64,000 bases of DNA from Bordetella parapertussis (lineage in GTDB: Bacteria > Pseudomonadota > Gammaproteobacteria > Burkholderiales > Burkholderiaceae_B). Under the pieces are notes generated by a model, which was not told the DNA's origin, ran no database searches, and worked only from the letters and a program-made list of their open reading frames with translations. How positions within the stretch are numbered: position 1 is the stretch's first letter; every line of letters begins with the position of its first letter. This document shows, one piece after another, positions 51,290-59,409 of the stretch. The stretch spans positions 165,350 through 229,349 of the forward strand of contig CAMDFD010000004.1 of NCBI GenBank assembly GCA_945897365.1, written 5' to 3'. A program made the position numbers and the translations under genes.

Positions 51290-52615
51290 TTATCTCATTG
51301 GTATATTCGCGCCCTTGAAGTTAGCCTTCTTGAGCAATGAATCGTACTGGTGAGACATCATGTAGGCCTGAACCTGTGCCATGAAGTCCATCGTAACTAC
51401 AACAATAATCAGCAAAGAGGTTCCGCCAAAGTAAAACGGTACATTCCAACGCATGACTAAAAACTCTGGAACCAAACACACCACTGTGATGTACAAAGCA
51501 CCAGCGAGCGTCAACCGCATCAAAATCTTGTCGATAAATCGTGCTGTTTGCTCACCAGGACGAATCCCTGGAACGAAAGCGCCACTTTTCTTCAAGTTAT
51601 CTGCGGTCTCTCGGCTATTAAAAACAAGCGCGGTGTAGAAAAAGCAGAAGAAAATAATTGCCGTTGCGTAAAGCGTAAGATAGAGCGGTTGACGTGGGGC
51701 CAAAGCAGCCGCCAAATCACCGAGCCATCGCATACTCTCCGCACTGGAAAACCAGCTTGCGATCGTCGCTGGAAATAAAATAATCGATGAAGCAAAGATC
51801 GGTGGAATCACACCCGCCATATTCAACTTCAATGGTAGATGTGAAGTCTGACCGCCGTATACCTTATTGCCCACTTGCCGCTTGGCGTAGTTCACAGTGA
51901 TTTTACGCTGTCCACGTTCAACCAGCACAACAAACGCTGTTACTAGCACAGCTAAAGTGATAATAAATAGGGCGGAAAAACCCGACATTGCATTTGTTCG
52001 AACCAAATCAAGCAGCCCTGCTAATGCGCTCGGTAAACCAGACACAATACCTGCAAAAATTAGAATCGAAATACCATTACCCAAACCACGCTCAGTGATT
52101 TGCTCACCCAGCCACATCACAAACATCGTACCTGTTACAAGAGTCACGATGGTTGTCAGGCGGAACATTACACCCGGCTCAATGACCAAGCCTGGTTGAG
52201 ACTCCAAGGCAACAGAAATACCAACTGCCTGAATCAAAGCCAGTACAACCGTTCCATAACGTGTGTATTGTGTAATCTTTCGACGGCCAGCTTCACCGTC
52301 CTTTTTAATCGCTTCGAGTGTTGGTACCACCACAGACATCAACTGCATAATGATCGATGCAGAAATGTAAGGCATGATTCCTAAAGCAAAAATCGAGAAA
52401 CGCTCAAGCGCACCACCTGAAAACATATTGAACAGGCCGAGGATTCCGCCCTGATTTTCACGAAACAAGTCTGCCAAGGAATCTGGGTTGATGCCTGGAA
52501 CAGGTATATGCGTACCCAGGCGGAAAACCACCAGTGCGAGAACCAGGAACACTAGACGACGCTTTAAATCGCCGTAACGTGAACCTGATTTTCCTGCGGA
52601 CTGTGCTGTTGCCAT
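51290..52615 (-). CDS. secY: Preprotein translocase subunit SecY
   Basis: A 441-residue channel protein with ten membrane helices. Visible landmarks are the N-terminal YGDLKRRLVFLVLALVVFR, GILGLFNMFSGGALERFSIF (plug region) and the cytoplasmic loop before helix 6. It forms the Sec translocon with SecE and SecG. It follows rplO by 13 bases in the spc cluster. Confidence 0.98.
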   Translation of the reverse strand: MATAQSAGKSGSRYGDLKRRLVFLVLALVVFRLGTHIPVPGINPDSLADLFRENQGGILGLFNMFSGGALERFSIFALGIMPYISASIIMQLMSVVVPTLEAIKKDGEAGRRKITQYTRYGTVVLALIQAVGISVALESQPGLVIEPGVMFRLTTIVTLVTGTMFVMWLGEQITERGLGNGISILIFAGIVSGLPSALAGLLDLVRTNAMSGFSALFIITLAVLVTAFVVLVERGQRKITVNYAKRQVGNKVYGGQTSHLPLKLNMAGVIPPIFASSIILFPATIASWFSSAESMRWLGDLAAALAPRQPLYLTLYATAIIFFCFFYTALVFNSRETADNLKKSGAFVPGIRPGEQTARFIDKILMRLTLAGALYITVVCLVPEFLVMRWNVPFYFGGTSLLIIVVVTMDFMAQVQAYMMSHQYDSLLKKANFKGANIPMR

Positions 52616-52628
52616 TCTTTAATCCGTC

Positions 52629-53069
52629 TTAAGCGATCGAGCCACCGGCGGCTTCAATTGAAGCACGCGCACCAGCTGAAGCACCAATACCCTTGAGGGA
52701 CACTTTACGTGACAGTTCGCCAGATTTAAAAACCTTGACGTAACGCACTTGCGTACCCACTACGCCTGCCTGCTTAAGCACTTGCACGTCGACTTCTTCG
52801 ACAGGCAATGACTGTAAGTCAGACAAACGAATCTGTGCATACAGATGACCGTCTAATGTAGAGAAGCCACGTTTAGGCAAGCGACGCTGCAAAGGCATTT
52901 GACCGCCTTCAAAACCGACTTTATGAAAACCACCCGTACGTGACTTTTGACCTTTGTGGCCGCGACCGGATGTTTTACCTAAGCCTGAACCGATACCGCG
53001 ACCGACACGACGTTTTGCGTGTGTTGAGCCTTCGGCTGGCTTGATTGTGTTTAATTGAGTAATCGACAT
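52629..53069 (-). CDS. rplO: 50S ribosomal protein L15
   Basis: A 146-residue large-subunit protein. The Gly/Arg/Lys-rich start (KRRVGRGIGSGLGKTSGRG) and GFEGGQMPLQRRLPKRGF are clear. It lies between rpmD (11 bases) and secY. Confidence 0.98.
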   Translation of the reverse strand: MSITQLNTIKPAEGSTHAKRRVGRGIGSGLGKTSGRGHKGQKSRTGGFHKVGFEGGQMPLQRRLPKRGFSTLDGHLYAQIRLSDLQSLPVEEVDVQVLKQAGVVGTQVRYVKVFKSGELSRKVSLKGIGASAGARASIEAAGGSIA

Positions 53070-53080
53070 CGTGATTCCTT

Positions 53081-53266
53081 TCAGACGTCCGAAGCAGTCA
53101 CGAGATAATCAACTTTGTTGATCATTCCGCGAACTTCAGGAGTGTCTTTGAGCACTTTGCTGCTGTTGACACGACGCAAACCAAGGCCACGAACGGTGTC
53201 GCGATGGTCTTGCTTGGTACCGATGGTCGAACGGACCAGGGTGACTTTGACTTGTTTTTCAGCCAT
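53081..53266 (-). CDS. rpmD: 50S ribosomal protein L30
   Basis: A 61-residue protein, starting MAEKQVKVTLVRSTIG with the family motif TVRGLGLRRVNSSKVL. It lies 3 bases after rpsE. Confidence 0.97.
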   Translation of the reverse strand: MAEKQVKVTLVRSTIGTKQDHRDTVRGLGLRRVNSSKVLKDTPEVRGMINKVDYLVTASDV

Positions 53267-53269
53267 GAC

Positions 53270-53788
53270 TTACCCCAAAATCTCTTCGACGGTCTTGCCG
53301 CGCTTGGCAGCAACATCCGACGGTGTGAGCGAATTGCGCAGGCCGTTAAGCGTGGCACGAACCATGTTGTAAGGGTTGCTCGAACCGAGGCTTTTTGCCA
53401 CGACGTTACGCACACCCATCACATCAAAAATAGCGCGCATTGGGCCACCGGCAATCACGCCAGTACCTTCAGCAGCAGGCGAAATCAGTACTGTCGACGC
53501 ACCGTGCTTGCCAACGACTGTATGGTGAAGCGTGCCGTTCTTGAGTGCAACCTTGAACAGTTCGCGACGCGCCTGTTCCATTGCCTTTTGAACCGCCACG
53601 GGCACTTCACGCGCCTTACCCTTACCCATACCGACTCGACCATCGCCATCACCGACCACGGTCAGTGCGGCAAAGCTCATAGTACGACCACCTTTAACGA
53701 CTTTACTGACGCGGTTAACCGCGATCATCTTTTCGCGAAGGCCGTCATCACGCTCTTCAGGGGCGTTCTTGCGTTGTTCTTTAGCCAT
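53270..53788 (-). CDS. rpsE: 30S ribosomal protein S5
   Basis: A 172-residue protein involved in decoding accuracy. The double-stranded RNA-binding domain contains NRVSKVVKGGRTMSFAALTV and VGMGKGKAREVPVAVQKAM; the C-terminal domain has NVVAKSLGSSNPYN. It lies 16 bases after rplR. Confidence 0.98.
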   Translation of the reverse strand: MAKEQRKNAPEERDDGLREKMIAVNRVSKVVKGGRTMSFAALTVVGDGDGRVGMGKGKAREVPVAVQKAMEQARRELFKVALKNGTLHHTVVGKHGASTVLISPAAEGTGVIAGGPMRAIFDVMGVRNVVAKSLGSSNPYNMVRATLNGLRNSLTPSDVAAKRGKTVEEILG

Positions 53789-53804
53789 TTGACTTGTTCC
53801 TCGC

Positions 53805-54170
53805 TTAAAACTTCAGGCCGGCTTCACGCGCGGCATCGGCCAAGGCTTTTACACGGCCGTGGTAACGGAAACCTGAACGATCGAAAGCGACAAGCTCAAT
53901 ACCAGCAGCTTTTGCTTTCTCTGCCACACGCTTACCAATCAATGTGGCAGCGGCGACATTGCCACCAACACCTGACTGACCTGCGAGTTGCTGACGCACT
54001 TCTGGCTCAACAGTCGATGCCGATACCAAAACGCGGTCGCCTTCGGGTGAAATAATGTTTGCATAAATGTGCAGATTCGAGCGAAAAACTTGAAGGCGAT
54101 TAACTCGCAACTCAGCGATTTTCTTACGCGTCGGAACAGCACGACGCAAACGGGAAATTTTTTTGTCCAT
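53805..54170 (-). CDS. rplR: 50S ribosomal protein L18
   Basis: A 121-residue 5S rRNA binder, with RLRRAVPTRKKIAELRVNR at the basic N-terminus and FDRSGFRYHGRVKALADAAR at the end. It lies between rplF and rpsE. Confidence 0.98.
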   Translation of the reverse strand: MDKKISRLRRAVPTRKKIAELRVNRLQVFRSNLHIYANIISPEGDRVLVSASTVEPEVRQQLAGQSGVGGNVAAATLIGKRVAEKAKAAGIELVAFDRSGFRYHGRVKALADAAREAGLKF

Positions 54171-54191
54171 GATCTTTCCTTGTTTGCGCGA

Positions 54192-54725
54192 TTATTTCTT
54201 CTTGGTTTCTTTGATGATGACATGCTCATCGACGTAACGTACACCCTTGCCCTTGTAAGGCTCTGGTGGACGATATGCGCGGATTTCAGCAGCCACCTGA
54301 CCAACTACCTGCTTGTCCGAACCCTTCAGAACAATTTCTGTCTGGGTAGGGCATTCGGCTTTTACGCCTTCAGGCATGGGATGGACAACATCATGTGAAA
54401 ACCCAAGTTGCAATTTGATCGCGTTACCCTGGATAGCGGCGCGGTAACCCACACCAACCAGAGTCAACTTACGCTCGAAGCCTTTGCTAACACCAGTAAC
54501 CATGTTCGCAACGAGTGCGCGTAAAGTACCTGACATTGCTTTTGCTTCGCGGGAGTCATTCGCAACGATAAATGAAAGCTTTCCGCCATCTTCGTTGACA
54601 ATGACATTACCAATTAGAGTCTGGCTCAATGTGCCCAAAGGTCCTTTTACGGAAATTTGATTGGCAGTGATTGTCGCCTCTACACCTTTTGGCAACTCAA
54701 CTGGATATTTAGCAATACGTGACAT
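54192..54725 (-). CDS. rplF: 50S ribosomal protein L6
   Basis: A 177-residue protein near the GTPase centre, starting MSRIAKYPVELPKGVEATI. The conserved end PPEPYKGKGVRY is present. It follows rpsH by 12 bases. Confidence 0.98.
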   Translation of the reverse strand: MSRIAKYPVELPKGVEATITANQISVKGPLGTLSQTLIGNVIVNEDGGKLSFIVANDSREAKAMSGTLRALVANMVTGVSKGFERKLTLVGVGYRAAIQGNAIKLQLGFSHDVVHPMPEGVKAECPTQTEIVLKGSDKQVVGQVAAEIRAYRPPEPYKGKGVRYVDEHVIIKETKKK

Positions 54726-54737
54726 TTGGTTTTCTCC

Positions 54738-55133
54738 TTAAGCCACGTAGCAGAGGACTTCGCCGCCCACGCCATTGGCGCGTGCTTTACGATCAGTCAT
54801 CACACCACGTGAAGTGGAGACAATTGCCACACCCAAGCCATTCATCACCTGAGGAATGCTTCCATTGCCTTTGTAAATACGCAAGCCAGGGCGCGAAACA
54901 CGTTCGATGCGCTCGATGACTGGACGACCAGCGTAATACTTAAGCGTGATTTCAAGTTCAGGCTTTTGGGCCGTACCTTTAATCGTAAATCCGTCTACAT
55001 AACCTTCGTCCTGAAGCACGGCAGCAATGGCCACCTTGAGCTTGGAGGAGGGCATGGTCACCGATGTTTTATCTACCTGCTGCGCATTACGAATGCGTGT
55101 CAGCATATCGGCGATAGGGTCGCTCATGCTCAT
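54738..55133 (-). CDS. rpsH: 30S ribosomal protein S8
   Basis: A 131-residue 16S rRNA binder, starting MSMSDPIADMLTRIRN. The conserved C-terminus STSRGVMTDRKARANGVGGE is present. In E. coli S8 represses the spc operon; a target hairpin near rplX-rplE was not identified here. Confidence 0.98.
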   Translation of the reverse strand: MSMSDPIADMLTRIRNAQQVDKTSVTMPSSKLKVAIAAVLQDEGYVDGFTIKGTAQKPELEITLKYYAGRPVIERIERVSRPGLRIYKGNGSIPQVMNGLGVAIVSTSRGVMTDRKARANGVGGEVLCYVA

Positions 55134-55144
55134 ATTTTATTCTC

Positions 55145-55450
55145 CTACCAGCTAGCTTTGGTCATGCCGGGAATTTCACCCTTCATAGCCAATTCACGTA
55201 GTTTCATACGGCCAAGTCCGAACTTGCTAAACACACCACGTGCGCGGCCTGTAATCGCACAGCGATTACGCTGACGACTTGGACTCGCATTACGTGGTAG
55301 TTGCTGAAATTTCAGCCGCGCTTCGTAGCGCTCTTCGTCGGTCTTGGATGAATCATCGATAATCGCCTTGAGAGCAGCGCGCTTGGCAGCAAATTTCTCT
55401 GCAGTCATTTTGCGCTTGATATCACGATTAATCATTGAAAGTTTAGCCAC
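55145..55450 (-). CDS. rpsN: 30S ribosomal protein S14, zinc-free form
   Basis: A 101-residue protein of the long form without the four zinc cysteines (only one Cys, NRCAITGRARGVFSKFGLGR). The rest matches the family. It lies between rplE and rpsH with 11-base gaps. Confidence 0.98.
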   Translation of the reverse strand: MAKLSMINRDIKRKMTAEKFAAKRAALKAIIDDSSKTDEERYEARLKFQQLPRNASPSRQRNRCAITGRARGVFSKFGLGRMKLRELAMKGEIPGMTKASW

Positions 55451-55461
55451 GTCTGCGCTCC

Positions 55462-56001
55462 TTAGTTGCGGAACGGGAAGCTAAAGGCTGTTAACAGCGC
55501 CTTGGCTTCTTCGTCTGTCTTAGCGGTTGTGGTGATGCTGATATTCATCCCACGCAACACGTCGATTTTGTCGTATTCAATTTCAGGGAAAATGATTTGC
55601 TCTTTCACCCCGATGTTGTAGTTGCCGCGACCGTCAAACGCACGACCTGAAATACCACGGAAGTCACGGACGCGAGGCAGTGCCACGGAGACCAGACGAT
55701 CTAGGAATTCATACATACGCTGACCGCGCAATGTCACCATACAACCAATTGGATAATCTTCGCGGATTTTGAAGCCTGCGATCGCCTTTTTAGTTTTGGT
55801 AATCACTGGTTTTTGACCGGCAATTTTTGTCAGATCAGACACAGCATGATCAATGACTTTTTTATCAGCAACGGCTTCAGAGACACCCATGTTCAAGGTG
55901 ACTTTCATCACGCGAGGAACCTGCATCACGCTCTTGTAGCCAAACTGCTCGCTCAGTGCGGGAGCAATTTTCTGCAAATAGAGATCTTGGAAACGAGACA
56001 T
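55462..56001 (-). CDS. rplE: 50S ribosomal protein L5
   Basis: A 179-residue 5S rRNA and P-site tRNA contact. VPRVMKVTLNMGVSEAVADK, IAGFKIREDYPIGCMVTLRG and FRGISGRAFDGRGNYNIGV are visible. It follows rplX by 12 bases. Confidence 0.98.
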   Translation of the reverse strand: MSRFQDLYLQKIAPALSEQFGYKSVMQVPRVMKVTLNMGVSEAVADKKVIDHAVSDLTKIAGQKPVITKTKKAIAGFKIREDYPIGCMVTLRGQRMYEFLDRLVSVALPRVRDFRGISGRAFDGRGNYNIGVKEQIIFPEIEYDKIDVLRGMNISITTTAKTDEEAKALLTAFSFPFRN

Positions 56002-56013
56002 TTTATTCGCCCC

Positions 56014-56334
56014 TTAAGCTTTCGCGCCAACGGTCTCGCCGCTGGAACGAAAAATACGCACGTTGCGACCGTCTACTTCTTTAAACCCAACGCGATCACC
56101 TTTGCCGGTGGCGGGATTGAAGAGCGCAATGTTCGAAATATGAATCGGCATTGTCTTTTCGATAATGCCGCCTGTTGTGCCTTGCATCGGATTAGGCTTG
56201 ACGTGTTTTTTGACCATGTTGATGCCTTCAACCAATACATGGTCTTCATCAAGACGGGCCAACACAGTACCACGACGCTTTTTGTCACGACCTGTCAGAA
56301 CGACGACTTCGTCGCCTTTGCGGATTTTGTTCAT
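56014..56334 (-). CDS. rplX: 50S ribosomal protein L24
   Basis: A 106-residue assembly initiator with the KOW motif IRKGDEVVVLTGRDKKRRG and NMVKKHVKPNPMQGTTGGI. It follows rplN by 10 bases. Confidence 0.98.
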   Translation of the reverse strand: MNKIRKGDEVVVLTGRDKKRRGTVLARLDEDHVLVEGINMVKKHVKPNPMQGTTGGIIEKTMPIHISNIALFNPATGKGDRVGFKEVDGRNVRIFRSSGETVGAKA

Positions 56335-56344
56335 TTACGGCTCC

Positions 56345-56713
56345 TTACAGCACTTCGGGCGCCAAGGACACGATCTTCATGAACTTTTCGCCACGCAATT
56401 CGCGCGTAACGGGTCCAAAGATACGCGTGCCAATGGGCTCGAGTTTGGCGTTGAGCAAAACGGCAGCATTGCCACCGAAGCGAATACGTGAACCGTCTTT
56501 ACGACGAACACCATGTGCCGTACGAACGACAACAGCGTTATAAATTTCACCTTTCTTGACACGGCCGCGTGGGGCCGCATCCTTGACGGTAACCTTGATA
56601 ACATCGCCGATAGCGGCATAGCGGCGCTTTGAGCCACCTAGTACCTTGATACACATGACTGAACGTGCGCCAGTGTTATCGGCCACGTCTAACGTGGTCT
56701 GCATTTGGATCAT
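56345..56713 (-). CDS. rplN: 50S ribosomal protein L14, first gene of the spc cluster
   Basis: A 122-residue protein, starting MIQMQTTLDVADNTGARS. SKRRYAAIGDVIKVTVKDA and the end IVSLAPEVL match the family. Usually rplN follows rpsQ directly; here 1796 bases and a reversed gene lie between them. A minus-strand promoter at 56903-56931 would drive it, leaving a leader of roughly 180 bases. Confidence 0.98.
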   Translation of the reverse strand: MIQMQTTLDVADNTGARSVMCIKVLGGSKRRYAAIGDVIKVTVKDAAPRGRVKKGEIYNAVVVRTAHGVRRKDGSRIRFGGNAAVLLNAKLEPIGTRIFGPVTRELRGEKFMKIVSLAPEVL

Positions 56714-56902
56714 GATTTTTCCTGTTCCAACTTAACCAAAAAAACTACTCGCCTCAGGCTTGCAGTTTAATCAGTCAGTTTTGGTCCCGTTAGGTGCCAC
56801 AGAGCACCCTGGGTTGAAATCTGCTTATTATTCCTTCGTTCACACTGTGTATTTCAGCTTTTTGGCTTTAATCACTCGATGCGAATTACGGGACAGCTGT
56901 GC

Positions 56903-56931
56903 AGTATATCCTATTATTTTTTTTTGTGCAA
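56903..56931 (-). promoter_or_regulatory. Sigma-70 promoter for the spc cluster
   Basis: On the minus strand TTGCAC (56926-56931) and TATACT (56903-56908) stand exactly 17 bases apart, with an A tract in the spacer. This is one of the best promoter matches in the window. The predicted start near 56896 is about 180 bases before rplN. It lies in the divergent region shared with the aldehyde dehydrogenase gene, so the two units may affect each other. Confidence 0.7.
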
Positions 56932-57000
56932 GTCTGTTTAAGATATGTCATATTATCTACCTACCGTTCATGCCTTTTTTATTGTCGTATTGGAATCCTT

Positions 57001-58428
57001 ATGTACCCAAAACAGTCTTTGTATATCAATGGTGAGTTTATCTCCGGCGAAGGCCGAAAGACCCAGACCATCATCAATCCTGCTACTCAGGAAGTTCTTG
57101 GTCATCTCCCACATGCTAACCAGGCCGATCTTGACATGGCACTTCAGTCTGCCGAGTTGGCTTTTGCTAGCTGGAAAAAATCCTCTCCCATGGAACGTTC
57201 AGCTATTTTACGTAAGGTTGGTCAATTTACTCGCGAACGTGCGCAAGAAATTGCCCGCAATATGACCCTCGATCAAGGCAAACCCCTCGCGGAGGCTCTT
57301 GGAGAGGTTGTTGGCTGCGCGGATCACTGCGATTGGCATGCTGAAGAATGTCGACGTATTTATGGACGTGTCGTTTTGCCTAGAAATTCTGACGTTCGTC
57401 AGCTCGTCTTGAAAGAACCAATTGGAGTTTGTGTCGCTTTCACTCCTTGGAACTTCCCCTATAACCAGGCTATTCGCAAAATTTGTGCCGCTGTCGGTGC
57501 GGGTTGTACCGTTATTCTCAAAGGCCCTGAGGACTCACCCAGCGCTGTCATGGCGATTGCTCAAATGTTCCATGATGCTGGCCTTCCTCCTGGTGTGTTG
57601 AATCTTGTTTGGGGTGAGCCTGCCAAGGTTTCAGACTATTTGATTCGCTCGCCTATTAGTCGCAAGGTTTCATTTACTGGCTCAGTCCCTGTTGGCAAAC
57701 AGCTTGCAGCCCTTGCTGGTGCTCATATGAAGCGTGTGACCATGGAACTTGGTGGTCATTCGCCCGTCATCGTTTTTGATGATGCAGATATTGATCGCGC
57801 TGCCACCATGCTTGCGAAATTCAAAATCAGAAATGCTGGCCAAGTTTGTGTATCACCAACGCGCTTTTATGTTCAGAAAAAGGCCTACGATAAGTTTCTT
57901 GCCAAGTTTCTCGATGTTCTCAAAACCGTCAAGGTAGGTAATGGCTTGGATGAAGGCGTTGAGATGGGTCCACTCGCCCATGAGCGTCGTGTCCCCGCGA
58001 TCAGTAGATTTGTCGAAGATGCGCGCAAAAGAGGTGCAACAATCGAACTTGGTGGTGATGCGATAAGTGGTAAAGGTTTCTTCTTTCCACCCACAGTTAT
58101 TACTGGCCTGAAAGATGACGCTTTGTTGATGACCGAAGAGCCATTTGGTCCGATTGCACCTGTCGTGCCTTTTGACAATATCGACGAGGTCATTATCCGT
58201 GCTAACAGCTTGCCATTTGGGCTGTCTTCTTACATCTTTACCAACTCTTTACAGATTGCAACAAAGATTTCAAATTCTATTGAAGCAGGTATGGTCAACA
58301 TTAATCATTTCGGTAGTGCCTTGCCAGAAACACCCTTTGGTGGAATCAAGGATAGCGGCATTGGAAGTGAAGGTGGTTCAGAAACATTTGATGGGTACCT
58401 CGTCACCAAATTTGTTACACACATTTGA
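57001..58428 (+). CDS. NAD(P)-dependent aldehyde dehydrogenase (succinate-semialdehyde dehydrogenase-like), inserted in the ribosomal region
   Basis: A 475-residue aldehyde dehydrogenase. Visible motifs: N-terminal YINGEFISGEGRKTQTIINP, cofactor region FTPWNFPYNQAIRK and FTGSVPVGKQL, catalytic Glu in MELGGHSP, catalytic Cys in NAGQVCVSPTRFYV, and the C-terminal EEPFGPIAPVVPF and PFGGIKDSG. It resembles succinate-semialdehyde dehydrogenases of the GabD type, but the aldehyde is not certain. ATG 57001 has GGAA upstream; a longer frame to 56899 adds a hydrophobic stretch with no family match. It lies on the strand opposite to all neighbours, between rpsQ and rplN, and its codons end in T more often than those of the metabolic genes elsewhere in the window. 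Confidence 0.93.
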   Translation: MYPKQSLYINGEFISGEGRKTQTIINPATQEVLGHLPHANQADLDMALQSAELAFASWKKSSPMERSAILRKVGQFTRERAQEIARNMTLDQGKPLAEALGEVVGCADHCDWHAEECRRIYGRVVLPRNSDVRQLVLKEPIGVCVAFTPWNFPYNQAIRKICAAVGAGCTVILKGPEDSPSAVMAIAQMFHDAGLPPGVLNLVWGEPAKVSDYLIRSPISRKVSFTGSVPVGKQLAALAGAHMKRVTMELGGHSPVIVFDDADIDRAATMLAKFKIRNAGQVCVSPTRFYVQKKAYDKFLAKFLDVLKTVKVGNGLDEGVEMGPLAHERRVPAISRFVEDARKRGATIELGGDAISGKGFFFPPTVITGLKDDALLMTEEPFGPIAPVVPFDNIDEVIIRANSLPFGLSSYIFTNSLQIATKISNSIEAGMVNINHFGSALPETPFGGIKDSGIGSEGGSETFDGYLVTKFVTHI

Positions 58429-58438
58429 TGACTTTGCC

Positions 58439-58459
58439 GTGCGCTCTTTGTGAGCGCAC
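58439..58459 (+). terminator. First terminator hairpin after the aldehyde dehydrogenase gene
   Basis: GTGCGCTC-TTTGT-GAGCGCAC is a perfect 8-base stem 10 bases after the stop codon. It is followed by A rather than T on the plus strand, so it probably supports the second hairpin. Confidence 0.6.
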
Positions 58460-58461
58460 AA

Positions 58462-58494
58462 AAAAAAAGCGACGATTAACTCGTCGCTTTTTTT
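58462..58494. terminator. Bidirectional Rho-independent terminator between the aldehyde dehydrogenase gene and rpsQ
   Basis: GCGACGA-TTAAC-TCGTCGC is flanked by eight A on one side and seven T on the other, so it has a T run on both strands. It ends the aldehyde dehydrogenase transcript from the left and the S10 transcript, 15 bases after the rpsQ stop, from the right. Confidence 0.92.
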
Positions 58495-58509
58495 CTTACA
58501 GATTGGACT

Positions 58510-58788
58510 TTAGATTTCGCGAGCTGCTTCGATCAATTTCATTGCAGTCCAAGATTTGGAGCGCGAAATGGGTCGGCCTTCTGCGATTTCAACTGTATCG
58601 CCTTCGTTGTACTGATTGGTTTCGTCATGTGCCTTGTATTTTGCAGAGCGCATGATGATCTTGCCAAGCATTGGATGCTTAACACGACGCTCGACCAGCA
58701 CCACGATGGTTTTATCCATCTTGTTGCTAACGACCTTACCAACCAACGTACGCTGACGCTTGGGTTTTGTAGCTTGAGCTGTGGTCAT
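58510..58788 (-). CDS. rpsQ: 30S ribosomal protein S17, last gene of the S10 cluster
   Basis: A 92-residue OB-fold protein with GKVVSNKMDKTIVVLVER and the end ISRSKSWTAMKLIEAAREI. It follows rpmC by 1 base. A terminator directly after it ends the S10 transcript here instead of running on to rplN. Confidence 0.98.
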   Translation of the reverse strand: MTTAQATKPKRQRTLVGKVVSNKMDKTIVVLVERRVKHPMLGKIIMRSAKYKAHDETNQYNEGDTVEIAEGRPISRSKSWTAMKLIEAAREI

Positions 58789-58789
58789 A

Positions 58790-58981
58790 TTATGATCCCG
58801 CCTTCTCAGTCATCAATGTACGTACGCGAGCAATATCGCGACGTACTTTGCTGATTTGAGTGTGATTGGTGAGCTGCTGTGTAGCCCGCTGCATACGCAG
58901 ACCGAACTGGGCCTTCAGCAGGCTTTCGAGCTCTTGTCCGAGCTCGGCGGTTGTTTTTGCACGAAGTTCGCTTGCTTTCAT
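58790..58981 (-). CDS. rpmC: 50S ribosomal protein L29
   Basis: A 63-residue helical protein starting MKASELRAKTTAELGQEL, with the conserved RRDIARVRTLMTEK. It lies 9 bases after rplP. Confidence 0.98.
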   Translation of the reverse strand: MKASELRAKTTAELGQELESLLKAQFGLRMQRATQQLTNHTQISKVRRDIARVRTLMTEKAGS

Positions 58982-58990
58982 ATCGATTCC

Positions 58991-59407
58991 TTAAGATCCG
59001 AGGTGACGCGCGACGAACGTTGTGGAGATTGGAAGCTTAGCAGCCGCCAGGCGAAACGCCTCACGTGCAATTTCTTCACTCACACCTTCCATTTCGTACA
59101 ACACTTTACCTGGTTGGATTTCAGCAACCCAGTACTCTGGATTACCTTTACCGTTACCCATCCGCACTTCAGCCGGTTTCTGTGAAATAGGCTTGTCAGG
59201 AAAGATACGGATCCAAATACGTCCACCACGTTTAATGTGACGGTTAATCGCACGACGTGCGGATTCGATTTGACGGGCAGTTAAACGACCACGACCAGTG
59301 GCCTTTAAACCGAACTCGCCAAACGAAACGTCAGCGCCGCGCGTAGCAAGACCCGTATTACGGCCTTTTTGCTCTTTGCGATATTTCCTGCGTGCTGGTT
59401 GCAGCAT
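58991..59407 (-). CDS. rplP: 50S ribosomal protein L16
   Basis: A 138-residue protein at the A-site tRNA elbow. It starts MLQPARRKYRKEQKGRN; GRIWIRIFPDKPISQKPAEV and MGNGKGNPEYWVA are present. It follows rpsC by 2 bases. Confidence 0.98.
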   Translation of the reverse strand: MLQPARRKYRKEQKGRNTGLATRGADVSFGEFGLKATGRGRLTARQIESARRAINRHIKRGGRIWIRIFPDKPISQKPAEVRMGNGKGNPEYWVAEIQPGKVLYEMEGVSEEIAREAFRLAAAKLPISTTFVARHLGS

Positions 59408-59409
59408 GC

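Noticed and set aside
53204..54055. Plus-strand open frame of 283 codons in the spc cluster
   Set aside because: It runs antisense through rpmD, rpsE and rplR, all of which are certain.
56793..56808. Small hairpin GGTGC-CACAGA-GCACC in the rplN leader
   Set aside because: A five-base stem is expected by chance in a region of this size; no ligand-binding RNA pattern was seen.
56899..57000. N-terminal extension of the aldehyde dehydrogenase with a hydrophobic stretch
   Set aside because: The extension has no ribosome site and no family match; ATG 57001 opens the conserved N-terminus.
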